Source of the DNA: Stomorhina lunata
Lineage: Eukaryota > Arthropoda > Insecta > Diptera > Rhiniidae
Direction: 5' to 3'
DNA length: 64,000 nt
Assembly: GCA_933228675.1 (NCBI GenBank)
Contig: OW121743.1
Coordinates: 58,048,406 to 58,112,405, forward strand
Shown here: piece by piece, positions 1-10,521 of the stretch
Position numbering within the stretch: the first letter of the stretch is position 1
Layout of the letters: each line of letters starts with the position of its first letter
Made by a program: the position numbers and the translations under genes
Notes under the pieces: model-generated
Database searches by the model: none
What the model was told of the DNA's origin: nothing
The model's input: only the letters and a program-made list of their open reading frames with translations

Positions 1-883
1 TGTCATTTAATGAAACAAAAGCATCCGGATCATCTTTATCATTATTCTCGCTATCAGTATCATCATGATAATAGTCGTCTTCAACGTCATTGTTTTCTAG
101 CTTCGATTTTTCATCAGTCTCTTGAGTAACAATTTCCGTTTTAAGTGTGGCACTTTTATCAATGGAATCTTTTGTTTTTGCTCTGGTTTTTATTGCAGAT
201 TTAGTTTGTGGAGTACTGGTGAATTCAGTGTTAATCTTACTTCTAGGGTTTCTTGTGCATTTTGTAGGTGTTATAACGTCGTCCTTTTCATAATCGTCTG
301 TTGCTTTTCTTCTTCTATTATTCATAGTATTTTTGGGCAAACTATCAATAAAAGGTTTTTCATCGTCTGTTGAAAAAGGATCATCATCTTTGACATCATC
401 ATTTAAATCGGTAAAGAAGACTCGATTTTTCTTTTCTACCTCCCAATTGCTTTTATTTCTGAAAACATTGTGGTGTATTTCCTCCTGCTCTGCTGTAGTT
501 TGCCTATAACTGCTTGGTTCTAAACCACCAATAAATTCTTCTTCCAGCTTTATGTTACTTATAATCGGTTTGTGATCTTGTTCTAGTTTTGCCTGTGCAT
601 TGAGAACTGTCTGCTGGAAGCTGTGGAAATCATTTATGTGATGCCAGCATTTCAAACATATCACCATAGATAATTGTGGATATTGTTGCGAGTTGAGAAA
701 CTAAATTATTCGGGTATTATAATTAAATTGTTGTTTACGTTTATAAAAATTTCTACGTACCATGGGATCAAAATATTTGACCGTAATTTCGTAGATATCA
801 TTACCTTGACCAAGTTCATTTAATAAACTCTTGCATTCGGTATAGGCACAGACACACAAACGACACAAAGATGTTGCAGACAT
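1..883 (-). CDS. Z1: ZAD-C2H2 zinc-finger gene, N-terminal part only (grauzone-like family)
   Basis: Likely DNA-binding transcription factor; family assignment is by pattern. Exons on the minus strand are 883-761 and 700 to the window edge, with a 60-nt intron (GTACGT donor, TTTAG acceptor). The ATG at 883 is chosen because every paralog starts Met-Ser and the next in-frame upstream codon is TTG. Exon 1 encodes 41 residues with the first ZAD cysteine pair (CRLC) and ends at Asp-Pro-Met. Exon 2 begins with FLNSQQYPQLS and supplies the second pair (CLKC followed by Trp). I translated exon 2 by hand to position 1 and found no stop. What is visible is ZAD plus a long acidic linker; the zinc fingers lie off the left edge. 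It is closest to Z2, sharing linker phrases such as SATLKTEI and DPFSTDDEKP, but the basic RGRKP motif of Z2 is degraded here. Confidence 0.85.
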
Positions 884-1033
884 TTTCAAAAACTATCAAA
901 AAAATGATTAAATTTGATTTTGCATTTATTTAATAAATGCACAATTTTCCTATTTATGTTTAGTTGTTTTGTTATTCACTGTGAAATGTTAACAATTACT
1001 TATTTTCTATTTACGTATGGGTTGAAAAGCAAA

Positions 1034-1040
1034 ATAAACA
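1034..1040 (-). promoter_or_regulatory. Forkhead-like site upstream of Z1 (weak)
   Basis: Reads TGTTTAT on the minus strand, about 150 bp upstream of the Z1 ATG. It sits in a block shared with Z2 (TATTTACGTATGGGTTGAAA nearby). It differs by one base from the TGTTTAC core at the other eight genes. A role is inferred only. Confidence 0.3.
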
Positions 1041-1090
1041 AAATACAGGGTTCGGATATAATTCGGTTCGCTGGTTAAAATAATAATTAA

Positions 1091-1940
1091 CCCTCTAATG
1101 CCCAATATGATTATGATGATCAAACAACAATTTTTGTTGTTTAAGCAGCCTAAGTAAATTTAGCATTTCGAGACTTTTTTCAATGTTTGCACCATTTTTC
1201 GACATTTTCCCTGCTTAGACAAAGAATTCAGCTTTCAAGTCGTCAAAAATATTTTAATACGTTTCTGGGGTTGTTGTTGTTGTAACTGCGATATTATTGG
1301 TAATATCGCAGAAGTTGCAGTCCTTGGTCGGAATCCTAAGATTTCCGAGTCGTTCCGGTACGAAGAACCGACTGCCGTGGGAACGACGTTTGTGGGGTGC
1401 TGTGGCATAGTTGGTTAGCACGTCGACTACTAAGCATAACGTCATATTGAGCCTGGGTTTGATCCCCGGTCTCGGCAACATCAATTATTAACTTCTATTA
1501 AAATTAATTATTAACTTCTATTAAAATTATTAAATATCAAAGCATCCTCCGTCGGTGGTAAGCCTACGGTAATAACATGTCGTCGGCGAAAAATAATTGA
1601 AATTGGCTGTAGAATAAAACAAACACTGCGTCTAAATAACAACAAATGGCGCAACTTCACTGTTCTAAAATAGATATAATGTGCAATTACAGTGTTGAAT
1701 AATGTTAAGCCTTATCTCTCCCTTTCATCACCTTTCGCCACTCTACTAACCCCATTCCAAAGAAGGTAACCCAATTCCTATATGCTCTATATACAATTGT
1801 ATAGGCAGTATTTGCCTAAGTGTTACTTCTCTTTAAAACAAAAAACTGCTAAATAAGCCTTTGGAAAAAAAATATGTTACGTTTGTCACCATTGTCACTT
1901 TTGTGATGAGTGCTTTGAGGCATGGTTAAGCATTAGAGGG
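1091..1940. mobile_element. piggyBac-like non-autonomous element (MITE), 850 bp
   Basis: The ends are inverted copies of CCCTCTAATGC (left at 1091; right read as GCATTAGAGGG, ending at 1940). The left end is flanked by TTAA and the right by CTAA, a one-base variant. TTAA target sites and CCC-starting termini are the hallmark of piggyBac elements. There is no transposase ORF inside. It contains the tRNA-like repeat at 1254-1500. The stretch 1500-1900 holds nothing else I recognise. Confidence 0.5.
1254..1500 (+). repeat. tRNA-like SINE-type repeat with terminal hairpin
   Basis: A 4-nt-loop hairpin with a perfect 11-bp stem (CTGCGATATTA/TAATATCGCAG) follows a GTTGTTGTTGTTGTAAC tract near 1265. 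Downstream are matches to RNA polymerase III internal promoter boxes: A-box-like TGGCATAGTTGG at 1403-1414 and B-box-like GGTTTGATCCC at 1456-1466. The cloverleaf is imperfect (a mismatch in the T stem), so it is not a tRNA gene. Related fragments occur near 8190-8262 (inverted) and 61763-61815. The CAA-type tail suggests the mobile unit may read on the opposite strand, in which case the tRNA-like part would be fortuitous. Confidence 0.5.
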
Positions 1941-2990
1941 CTAAGTGCTATATTCGCTTTCCAAAATGAAATTCAAAACTGCCCTTTTTTAATTTCATAT
2001 AAACAAAGAAAATAAATTCTTCGGAGGCATTTTCAGGGTGATTATGGATTCCAATCTATTCCCGTACGATATCGAAATCACCCAAACCACACAGAAGTTT
2101 GATATTTTTAATGTTTATCAATTCCGGTATAGATTGCATTTCTATTGGTCCTAAAAATACATATAAATGTGTCAAAATAAATAAAATAATAAGTACCAAC
2201 TATTAGTTTTACCCCCTACTGGTCTCATTTCGAAAAAAAGTACTAAGCATGCCTCCCTTATTTTCATAGCTAATCCAAACCCGATTTCTCTTTTTTTATC
2301 GCTTTTGGGTTTGGAGATTTAATCTTATAAATTCTTACCCCTTTTATACTTTATTTTATCCTCTGAATGGGCGAATTACCAAGTACCGAATGGGTGTGAT
2401 TTTATTTTTATTGCTGATTTTAACGCATTTTTATGTTTGTTTTTATCCCTTTCTGTTTAGAAGATATAATTTTACCGATTTTTTTTTCTTTTTTATCCTC
2501 AAAATTCTTTCTGTTTAGAAGATATAATTTTACCGATTTTTTCTTTTTTATCACCAAAATCAAAAAAGTACCAAACGCGTATTTGATACTTCTTTAAATT
2601 TAATTGTACCCCATTAGACCAAAAAGAACCAAACACGTGTTTGATATTTCTTGATGTTTATCGATTGCGTGTATATATAGGTCAAAAAAGTACCAAAGTT
2701 TCTTTTACCTCCTATTTGTCCGCTTATTATTTTATATAAATATTGTTCCTATCGGCTTTGACTTCAGATATATGTATAACGTTACCAAATGCTTCCTTTT
2801 TATCCGTTTTACTCCCTAGAAGACCAAATTTTGTTGTTGATTTTAACAACATTTTGCTTTTATGCCGTTTGGTAAAGGAGATATGTTACCCATTTTTGTC
2901 CTTTTTTACCTCTAAATTGAAAAAACTACCAAACACATGTTTGATATTTCTCTATAAACTATATTTCTAGCTTCATTGGTTTAAAAAATA
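1941..2990 (-). repeat. A+T-rich intergenic repeat, Helitron-internal type
   Basis: From about 2200 the sequence repeats phrases such as ACCAAACACGTGTTTGATA, TTTTATCC and TTTTTACC. On the minus strand these match the style of the Helitron interior at 37130-37650 (TTTGGTACTTTTTTGA with GGGTAAAAA blocks). It is taken as a decayed copy of that element. No ends were found, and nothing is recognised from 1941 to 2200. Confidence 0.35.
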
Positions 2991-3060
2991 TATTTACTTT
3001 CAAAAATCCCTGTCAGCTAACTTTACCAGTTTGGGCTGAGCTATGAATAAGTCAGTCAAG

Positions 3061-3480
3061 TTAGAATTTTATATATGTGCAGAAGATAGATTATGAAAAC
3101 GCTTATACTACCCGTATTATTATATGGTGCTGAATCATGGGAACTTGCACAGGCAGATGAAGACATTATTAGAGTTTTTGAGAGAAAAATACTACGAAAA
3201 ATGTTTGGATCATCGAATGAACTATTAGCTGCATGAGTTATACGCTGATATCGACATAGTGAAACGCATTAAGCAGCAGTGGCTGTGTTGGCTAGGATAT
3301 GTTGTGCGAATGGATGAAAATACTCTAGCAAGAAAAGTATTCTAAAACGATTCCGAGGAAACTCGTAAAAGAGGACATTCGAAAATTCGATGGAAAGACC
3401 AAGTTTCAAAGCTTGTACAACATAGAAGCGCATGGAATTCTAAAATATGCTCGACCTTTGACGTTAACATGTTGAAAATA
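3061..3480 (+). mobile_element. Non-LTR retrotransposon fragment: C-terminal end of reverse transcriptase
   Basis: Broken reading frames on the plus strand give LPVLLYGAESW, then a FERKILRKMFG-like stretch, then DIVKRIKQQ, RMDEN and a Trp-Lys-Asp-Gln block. This order is typical of the C-terminal part of LINE ORF2 proteins. It has frameshifts and stops, so it is dead. The same family occurs antisense at 8480-10095 and as 3' fragments at 23091-23170 and 43075-43250. Confidence 0.7.
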
Positions 3481-3593
3481 TAGGACATTTAAGTTAATAA
3501 GTAAGATGGATTATAAAAACAACACTTTCAGTTATTATCGTTATATTTTTAATCTTTAAAGAAATTAAGTGTTAATTACTTCTAATTGATTTT

Positions 3594-5514
3594 TTATATG
3601 ACTACTTCATTCGATATCAAATTGACATCCACTTTTGTTATGATCGGTTTATTCATTCTACCTTCTGCCCATTCTTTTGGATGAGCCTTTTTACGATGAT
3701 GATGCATATTGGCGTTTACTTTAAAAGTTTTTGGACAATGAGGACACTGGTAGAGATCTTCTCCCGTATGCGTGGCCATATGTTCACGCAATACAATAGC
3801 CACCTTAAAACCTTTATCGCAAATGGTGCATTTGTATTTTCGTTCTGCCTGATGTACGTATTTTTTATGACTACGCAGAGCTGTTTCGGTTGGAGCAATT
3901 TTACCGCATTCACTACAGACATAAACTGTAGATCCGTCGTGATGGGCTACCTTTTGGTGACGTTTTAAACTAGAGCGGGAATTAAGTTCAGCATTACACT
4001 GATCGCAGGGCCATTTGCGTTTCTTAATTCCTGCGTGTTCGAGTATATGCTGTTTAAGCGCATAGACGCCATGTATGGTTTTGCCACACTGGTCACATAC
4101 GCGATCAACATTGTGGACCATACGTTCGTGAATCTTCTTGCGTTGTTCTGTAGAAAAGCCCTTTCCACATTCAGTGCATTTGAAGTCTTTTCCAGTGTCA
4201 TGAGTTTCCATGTGAGTTTTAAGTGTACATTTTTTAGCGAAACGTTTCTGACACATCGTGCATTCAAAGGGACGTTCCTGACCTTCAGCTGTGTGTTTTT
4301 CATGCATATGTTTGTTTAAGTTACGGCTGTTATTACAAACTTTTTCACAGATTTTACACTTAAATGTATTGGGATCTATGTGAAAACGTATGTGCTCGAC
4401 TATATCAAAACGATGTTGTAATTTACGCTGACAGCAGGATACGTAACATTTCTGTTTTGGGTGTTCCGAGGCAAAATGCTTCCTTAGAAGGGTTAAATTT
4501 GAGAAATATAGATTACACAGGTCACACTCCAGTTCTTGTTTCCATTCTGCAATAAATGCATCAATTTCTTGGGTTTTCTGTTTGCCAGTTTTTTGTTTGT
4601 CATTAGAGGAAACAAAAGCATCGGGATCGGCTGCTTCATTATTCTCACTATCATTATCATGATCATTCATTTCATAATCGTCGTCATCGTCATCATCATC
4701 ATTTGAAGAGGCATGAGGAGATTCATTGTTTTCCAGATTTAATTTTCCTTCAGTCTCTTTAGCAACATCTTCAATTTCCGTTTTGAGTGTCGCACTTTTG
4801 TTAGTGGTATCTTTTCGTTTTATTGTAGATTTAGTTTGTGAAGCATTACTCTCTGTGTTGTTCCTATTTCTTGGTTTTCTTGTGCGTTTTGTGGGGGTAG
4901 TGTTATCGTCATTTTCAATATCATCTTTTGGTTTTCTTCCTCTTTTTTTCCTAGTCCTTTTGGGCAAACTATCAATAAGAGGCTTTTCATCGTCTGTCGA
5001 AAAAGGATTATCATCTTTGACATCATCGTCAAAATCAGGAAAGAAGAGTCCATTTTTCTCTTCTACCTCCTGAGTGCTTATGTTTGTAAAAACATCGTGA
5101 TAAATTTCCTCCTGCTCCCCGCCTGTTTGTGCATTAGTGCTTGTTTCTAAACCGCCAGTAAATTCATCTTCCAGCTTAATATTAGTTACAATCTGTTTGT
5201 AATCTTGTTCTAGTTTTGCCTGTGCACTGAGTACTGTCTGCTGGAAGCTATGGAAATCATTTATGTGATGCCAGCATTTCAAACATATAACCATGGACAG
5301 TTGTGGATATTGTTGCGAGTTGAGAAACTGAATTGTGAATAGGTATTAAAATTTGATTGTAAAATGGACTTTTATAAAAATTTCTACGTACCATAGGATC
5401 AAAATATTTGACCGTAATTTCGTAGATATTATTCCCTTGGCCAAGTTCATCAAATAGACTTTTACATTCGGTATATGTACAGATACACAAACGACACAAA
5501 GAGGTTTCAGACAT
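3594..5514 (-). CDS. Z2: ZAD-C2H2 zinc-finger protein (grauzone-like), complete
   Basis: Predicted nuclear DNA-binding regulator of 618 aa. Exons are 5514-5392 (41 codons) and 5327-3594, with a 64-nt intron. The ATG at 5514 is preferred by homology; an in-frame ATG two codons upstream (5520) is also possible. The ZAD uses CRLC (exon 1) and CLKC-Trp (exon 2); in this family it normally mediates dimerisation. The linker is acidic, with a run of Asp, plus a basic AT-hook-like RGRKPK motif. Ten fingers follow: CDLC, the odd adjacent-cysteine finger SCCQRK, then CKIC, CTMC, CTEC, CDQC, CDQC, CSEC, CTIC and CPHC. The tail ends NEVVI. Antisense ORFs over this gene are shadows. Z2 and Z1 form their own subfamily. 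Confidence 0.92.
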
Positions 5515-5668
5515 TTTCATAGATGAATTATTAACTTTTATTTTACATTTATTTAATAAAATATAATTTTTTTGAATGCACAATTTTCTTATTTATGTTG
5601 TGTTTTTATGATATTCACTGTAAAATGTTAGCAATTATTTTCTATTTACGTATGGGTTGAAAAGAAAT

Positions 5669-5675
5669 GTAAACA
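5669..5675 (-). promoter_or_regulatory. Forkhead-type TGTTTAC site upstream of Z2
   Basis: GTAAACA on plus, TGTTTAC on minus, 155 bp upstream of the Z2 ATG. It lies within a block conserved with the Z1 upstream region (TACGTATGGGTTGAAAAG and AATACAGG flank it). Spacing differs from Z3-Z9, where the same core lies 60-80 bp from the ATG. Confidence 0.45.
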
Positions 5676-6034
5676 AAATACAGGTTTCGGATATAATTCA
5701 AAATAGTTCGTTGAAAACATCAATGATGCTAATCGTTACTAAAACCGATAAAATATTCTTTCAGAAGTTAACGATCACTTCCTTATATATTTCCAAAAAT
5801 TTATAAATAGAATATAAATAATGTTTTGTTTTTGCTTAAATACCTTATTAATTTAAAATGTTGAAGTCTATATTCAAAGTTGACTTTATTTACTCTCTAT
5901 TATCTTTTTACCAAAAATTTACTAAAAGGCAAAGTTTTTTGTAAAAATTTCATATAATAAGTAATAATTCAAAAGCTTGGCACTAATTTAGTGAACACTA
6001 ATATTTCTTTTATATTTATATATTTATCTATTAA

Positions 6035-7793
6035 TTATATTACAACTTGGTTCTTAACTTGATTAATGTTAACTTTTGGTAATTGCAAGCGATGTTTTCG
6101 ACCTTCTTCCCACTCTATAGGATGAACTTTCTTGCGATGATGATGCATATTAGCGCTAACCTTAAATGTTTGTGGACAATGGGGACACTGATACAAATCT
6201 TGACCCGTATGCGTGGCAATGTGTTCGCGCAATACTTTCGGTCTCTTAAATGCTTTATCGCAATATGTACATTTATGTTTACGTTCTTCCTCGTGAACAT
6301 GTTTCTTGTGGGTTAGTAAAGCGTTTTCACTTGATGCCACTTTACCGCAGATACCACACACGTATATCGTAGAACCATCATGATGAAATGCTGCCATATG
6401 GCGTCTAAGGGAATTACGTGAGTTTAGCTCCGAACCACATTCAGTACAGGGGAATTTGGGTTTCTTAATGCCGGCATGTTCCATCAAATGTTTCTTAAGG
6501 GCGGCTACACCATGTATTGTTTTGCCGCACTGATCACAGACACGATCAACATTATGCACAGTTTTAATGTGAGATTTTAGTTGAGCTTCAAGCACATAGG
6601 CCTTGCCGCATTCTTGACAAGCAAAATCTTTACTGCCCGTGGCATGTGTTAGCATATGACGCTCCAAGGTGGGTTTCTGATTGAACATTTTGTGACAGAC
6701 CTCACATTCAAACTGCTCGGTATTTTCGTGCATAATTTTCTTGTGAAGCTTAAGATTGTACTGACTCGAACTCGGTTTACCGCATATATCACATTTATGC
6801 ATCTCCGGATTTAAATGCAACCGTATGTGATCAACTAATACATAACGACGATAAAATTTACGCTCACAACATTTAATATAGCCTCTAGTTTTGTGATGCT
6901 CTTTAAAGTGCTGCCTTAATTGTTGAAAAGTGGTACTCATTTCTGAACATATATCGCACTCCAGTTGTGGTTTCCATTCGGCTATAAAATTATCTGATTC
7001 CATACCCTTTTCTGCAAAATTCGAAATATCCTTTTTGCTATCTTCATTCGTTTTGAGTTTCTTTCTTTTGTTTGTTGCAGATTTTTCATGTGGCGGGTCA
7101 TCGTCTTTGTAATTATCTTCTGTAAAAGTTTTTGGTTTTCTCCCCCTGCGCAACTTGGGTTTTACTTCCTCCAGATTTGTATCAGTAGTAACCTCTGCTT
7201 TTACAGATTGGTCTTGTTTTAATGTTATTAGTGGTTTTTCATCATCATCATCATCATTTTCATCAATTGCGGAAAGTGCATCATTTGACATGTTATCCCA
7301 TTCTTCTCTAGAACTATTTACATCAACATCTTCAAAGCTAAGGATATCATCTTCATTTTTTCCAACGTCCTCCTCTGCATCACATTCACTAAGTTTTTTA
7401 TCATCTTGAGAAATTTCTTGTTTTACTTCCAGCTCTAATTGTTTTACTGTAGTTGAAGCATTTCTTTCTAATAAATTCCTGGTCGTTACAACACTTTGTT
7501 GAAATTCATGAAAATCCTTTATGTGCATCCAACAATCCTGACACAGTACCTTAATTTCGGCATCAGATTTAGTATTTCCTTCTTCTTCTGTAAGCAACTA
7601 TTTCAAATATTTGGATGCGATTAGCAAATTATTCTGTTTTTCAATTTGTTATGATTTTTCATTGACTTACCATCGGATCAAAGTATTTTACTGTGATTTC
7701 ATAGGTTTTATTACTATCCCCCAATTCGTTTTGCAACAACTCATATTCGCTACATGCCGTGCAACATAAACTGCAACATTTTTTAATAGACAT
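6035..7793 (-). CDS. Z3: ZAD-C2H2 zinc-finger protein (grauzone-like), complete
   Basis: Predicted DNA-binding regulator of 561 aa. Exons are 7793-7671 (41 codons) and 7597-6035, with a 73-nt intron (GTAAGT donor, ATAG acceptor). Exon 1 starts MSIKKCCSLCC and ends YFDPM; exon 2 opens LLTEEEGNTK and carries CQDCW, completing the ZAD. The linker is acidic (DENDDDDDEKP) with a RRGRKPK AT-hook-like motif. Ten fingers: CDIC, the adjacent-cysteine finger KCCERKF, CDIC, CEVC, CQEC, CDQC, CTEC, CGIC, CTYC and CPHC. The tail ends NQVVI. All zinc ligands are present. The 3' end lies about 515 bp from the Z2 start, in the same orientation. Confidence 0.93.
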
Positions 7794-7870
7794 TGCTTAA
7801 CAATTATTTATTATTATCAAAATTAATTTTGCATTAAAAACAAATGCATCTGCTTGCTTTTATTTTACAT

Positions 7871-7900
7871 GTAAACAAATATTTTGTTTCAATATTGCCA
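7871..7900 (-). promoter_or_regulatory. Z3 promoter module: TGTTTAC plus TGGCAA
   Basis: On the minus strand TGGCAA (7900-7895) is followed by TTTGTTTAC (core 7877-7871), 78 bp before the ATG. Order and spacing match Z4-Z8. TTGTTTAC is the classical forkhead/FOXO-type recognition sequence; binding here is inferred. Confidence 0.5.
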
Positions 7901-7989
7901 GATTTTCTATAATTTCACAGACTTGGTAACAATTGTAGCAGTAAGCTAAATTTTGATATATTTTCAGTAAGTACTTGTAGTATAAATGA

Positions 7990-8119
7990 GAGATAAAATA
8001 TCAGTCAAAAGGATTAAAGCCCAAATTTTCATTTGTTTTATTGAGATAATTAATAAAACAATTGAAAATATATCAGAAATCGAATGATTTGAAAACGCTC
8101 GATTTTCAGCACATACCGG
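7990..8119. mobile_element. Truncated foldback MITE, GGTATGTGATGG family
   Basis: The right end reads GATTTTCAGCACATACCGG and is preceded by AAAATATATCAGAAATCGA and a GATAAAATATCAGTC centre. The same parts in the same order form the complete copies at 35848-36087 and 52036-52208. The left terminus is missing. Confidence 0.55.
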
Positions 8120-8179
8120 ATAGTCTTCTCTTTGCTCGAAGACACTTTAAACTAAAAATGTTGACAAAAAATATCGTTC

Positions 8180-8262
8180 CCATTTCAGTCGGTTCTTCGT
8201 ACCGGAATTACTCGGATATCGTGATACCAATAATATAACAGTTACAACAACAACAAAATTAA
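8180..8262 (-). repeat. Fragment of the tRNA-like/SINE-type repeat
   Basis: Reverse-complement match to the 5' half of the copy at 1254-1500: shared CAGTCGGTTCTTCGTACCGG, then a degraded hairpin and GTTACAACAACAACAA. Confidence 0.5.
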
Positions 8263-8479
8263 AAAAAAATCCGCTCACAGACACGCTCACAATTATGTAG
8301 AAAATTTATTGATTTTTTTTCAATTGATAGAAATAAAAATCATAAAGGTAATTATTTGCACATAAACTACTTGGCCCCCATAAAAGCTATAGACAAATGT
8401 TGCCGATTCTTAAATAATTTCACACGCGACAGTTATAAAAAAACAGATCTGTACCAAATTCTAGCATCACTTTAATGAT

Positions 8480-10095
8480 CTATTGTTACAACCTGTTAAG
8501 GTCAAAGGCCTAGCATATTTTAAAATTTCATGCGTCTCTATCTGCTCATATTCTCCAATTTTGTAAACCAAGCTTTGAAATATTTTCCTCTACTTGGTTT
8601 TTCCATCAAAGTTTTGGACGCCATCTTTTACGAGTCCCCTCAGGATCATTATCGAACACTTTTCTTGACGGTGTATTTTCATCCATATTCTAGCCAACGC
8701 AAACGCTGTTGCTTAATGCGTTTCACTATGTTTATGCTAGCGTATAACTCATACAGCTCATGTTTCATTCGATGTCGATACTCATTGCTGACGCAGACTG
8801 GTCCAAAGATTTTTCGTAGAATTTTCCTCTGAAACACTCCAAGGATAGCTTCATCTGCCTGTAAGTACCCATGATTCAGCACCATACAATAACACGGGTA
8901 GTATAAGCGTCTTATAGAGCTTAATTTTGTATCATTGATGATGTTCACAGCGGTCCCAAAGTATACAAATTCTTTTACAGCCTCGAACATAAAGTTCTCA
9001 TCGAATACATATGATCAAATTCTAGTGGTCTGTCTGCCTGTATAAACCATCACTTTTGTTTTTGATTCATTGACAGCTAGACCCATTTGTTTGACTCTTT
9101 CTCGATATTGGAAAAGGCAGTTGTTACCACCCGCAAATAGAGTCCCAGAATATATTTTCTATATATATTTTTCTATTGAAAATTATACCAATTGTATTAA
9201 CTCTGCATCTCGCAAGACTTTCACAATATTGAAGAGATCACATAATGGACTGTCACCTTGCTTGAATTTCTATTTAGTTATGAAAGACTCTGAACGGTTC
9301 TTACCAAACTTAACAAATGATTTTGGATTAGTGTCATCCTGCATAACTTTATTACCTACGTAGGGATGCCGAACTCATAGCTCATTCACATTGAGCTCGA
9401 AAACTTGTTAAAGTAGTTTTCGCCTCAAAACAATATTGAAAACTTATGTTTTCACATACAAAACGAAAACTCCTTCCGTATGAGTTTTCAACGAAAACTT
9501 ATTTGAAAACTATTAAAATACCGATAGAACACTGAGTTCATACCATTTATTGCAACTCTATATTAGAAAAATGGATAAATATCAAAAATAAATGTCAGTG
9601 TAAAATAAATTATAAAAAAAACAATAATTTTAATTTTAAAAATTTCTGAAAAAAACATTATAAAAGTGATGAAAAAGTTATTATTTTATTGTGTTTAAAT
9701 GAAATCTAATAAGTCGAAAGTATTTGGTGTTCTGTTTTTAAAAATAATCGCGGGTAATAAATAAATTTCATGCGAAAACTTATGAAATGTCAAATTTCCA
9801 TAATGTGAATGGTAAAGTTTTCGATGGTGTTTTCATTTCCGAAAACATCTAAAAACTTATAGTGTGAATGGGCTATCAGACATTGCTTCAAACGTCTTCT
9901 TCAATATCGGGCTGTCAAAAGCTGCTGTGTAGCCAACAAAGAGAATATACATATACATGTTTCTATTGGGTCTTCTCCAGGATTTGACGTAGGGTTAAGA
10001 TCTGGTCAGTCGTTGATTTACCTAGTCTAAAGCCATATTCTAGCATCACATATACCATAATTTGACATTTATTAGCATTTAACTAGTTTTCGAGA
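8480..10095 (-). mobile_element. Non-LTR retrotransposon fragment, antisense, split by a MITE
   Basis: Reading the minus strand gives decayed reverse-transcriptase segments in order: TTDQILTLRQILEKT (about 10020-9970), PILKKTFEAMS (near 9890), then after the MITE at 9380-9873 a KLCRMT-like stretch, GDSPLCDLFNI, RDAEL, and finally RKILRKIFGPV and IVKRIKQQRLRWLE (8700-8830). This is the same family as 3061-3480. Stops and frameshifts throughout. The 3' segment ends near 8485 with ACAACCTGTTAAGGTC, shared with 43079. Confidence 0.7.
9380..9873. mobile_element. MITE of 494 bp inserted in the LINE, TA target duplication
   Basis: Imperfect terminal inverted repeats: left GCTCATTCACATT, right (reverse complement) GCCCATTCACACT. 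Each end is flanked by TA (9378-9379 and 9874-9875). Inside, AAAACTT/GTTTTC motifs recur and there is no ORF. Removing it brings together two halves of the same reverse-transcriptase motif series, which proves insertion after the LINE. The TA site suggests a Tc1/mariner-type mobiliser. Confidence 0.7.
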
Positions 10096-10420
10096 CCCTA
10101 TGCTCCACTATGTGTCAAAAATAACAGAAGAAGAAGAACTTGTTTTCGAAGGTAGATTTATATGAGATCTATAGTCTAATGTAGACTGATTCTCAAATAA
10201 TTTTACACTATGAATAGAACAACTTTTTTCTTCCAAATTAAGTTGGCATATCTATTAACATTTTATTTAATTTATCAGTATTAAAGTATTTAAAAGACAG
10301 GTTTATAATAAAATAAATGATTTGATTATAGTTCCCATATTTCGCCCATTTTCAATACCAAATTTTTATCCAAAAAAATGTTTGGTTCTAAAATTTTTAA
10401 CAACAGTCTTATTCCAGATA

Positions 10421-10454
10421 TGGCAGCACTGAATTGTATAGAAAAATTGTTTAC
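10421..10454 (+). promoter_or_regulatory. Z4 promoter module: TGGCAGCACT then TTGTTTACAAA
   Basis: TGGCAGCACT at 10421-10430 and TGTTTAC at 10448-10454, 68 bp before the Z4 ATG. The Z5 upstream region is a near copy in inverted orientation (GATATGGCATCACTG, then TTTGTTTAC). Confidence 0.5.
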
Positions 10455-10521
10455 AAATAAAAAATCTAAAATAATGCATTTTTTATTTAAATCTTAAGAA
10501 ATTCAAAGAATAAAGATTAAA

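Noticed and set aside
1400..1477. A tRNA gene
   Set aside because: A and B boxes are present, but the T stem has a mismatch, the acceptor stem is imperfect and no anticodon arm is convincing; kept as tRNA-like repeat only.
3681..5073. Several plus-strand ORFs (up to 115 aa) over Z2
   Set aside because: They are antisense shadows of the zinc-finger and acidic-linker codons, with no independent motif.
8530..9363. Plus-strand ORFs of about 100 aa
   Set aside because: They lie opposite the antisense LINE reverse-transcriptase fragment and are shadows.
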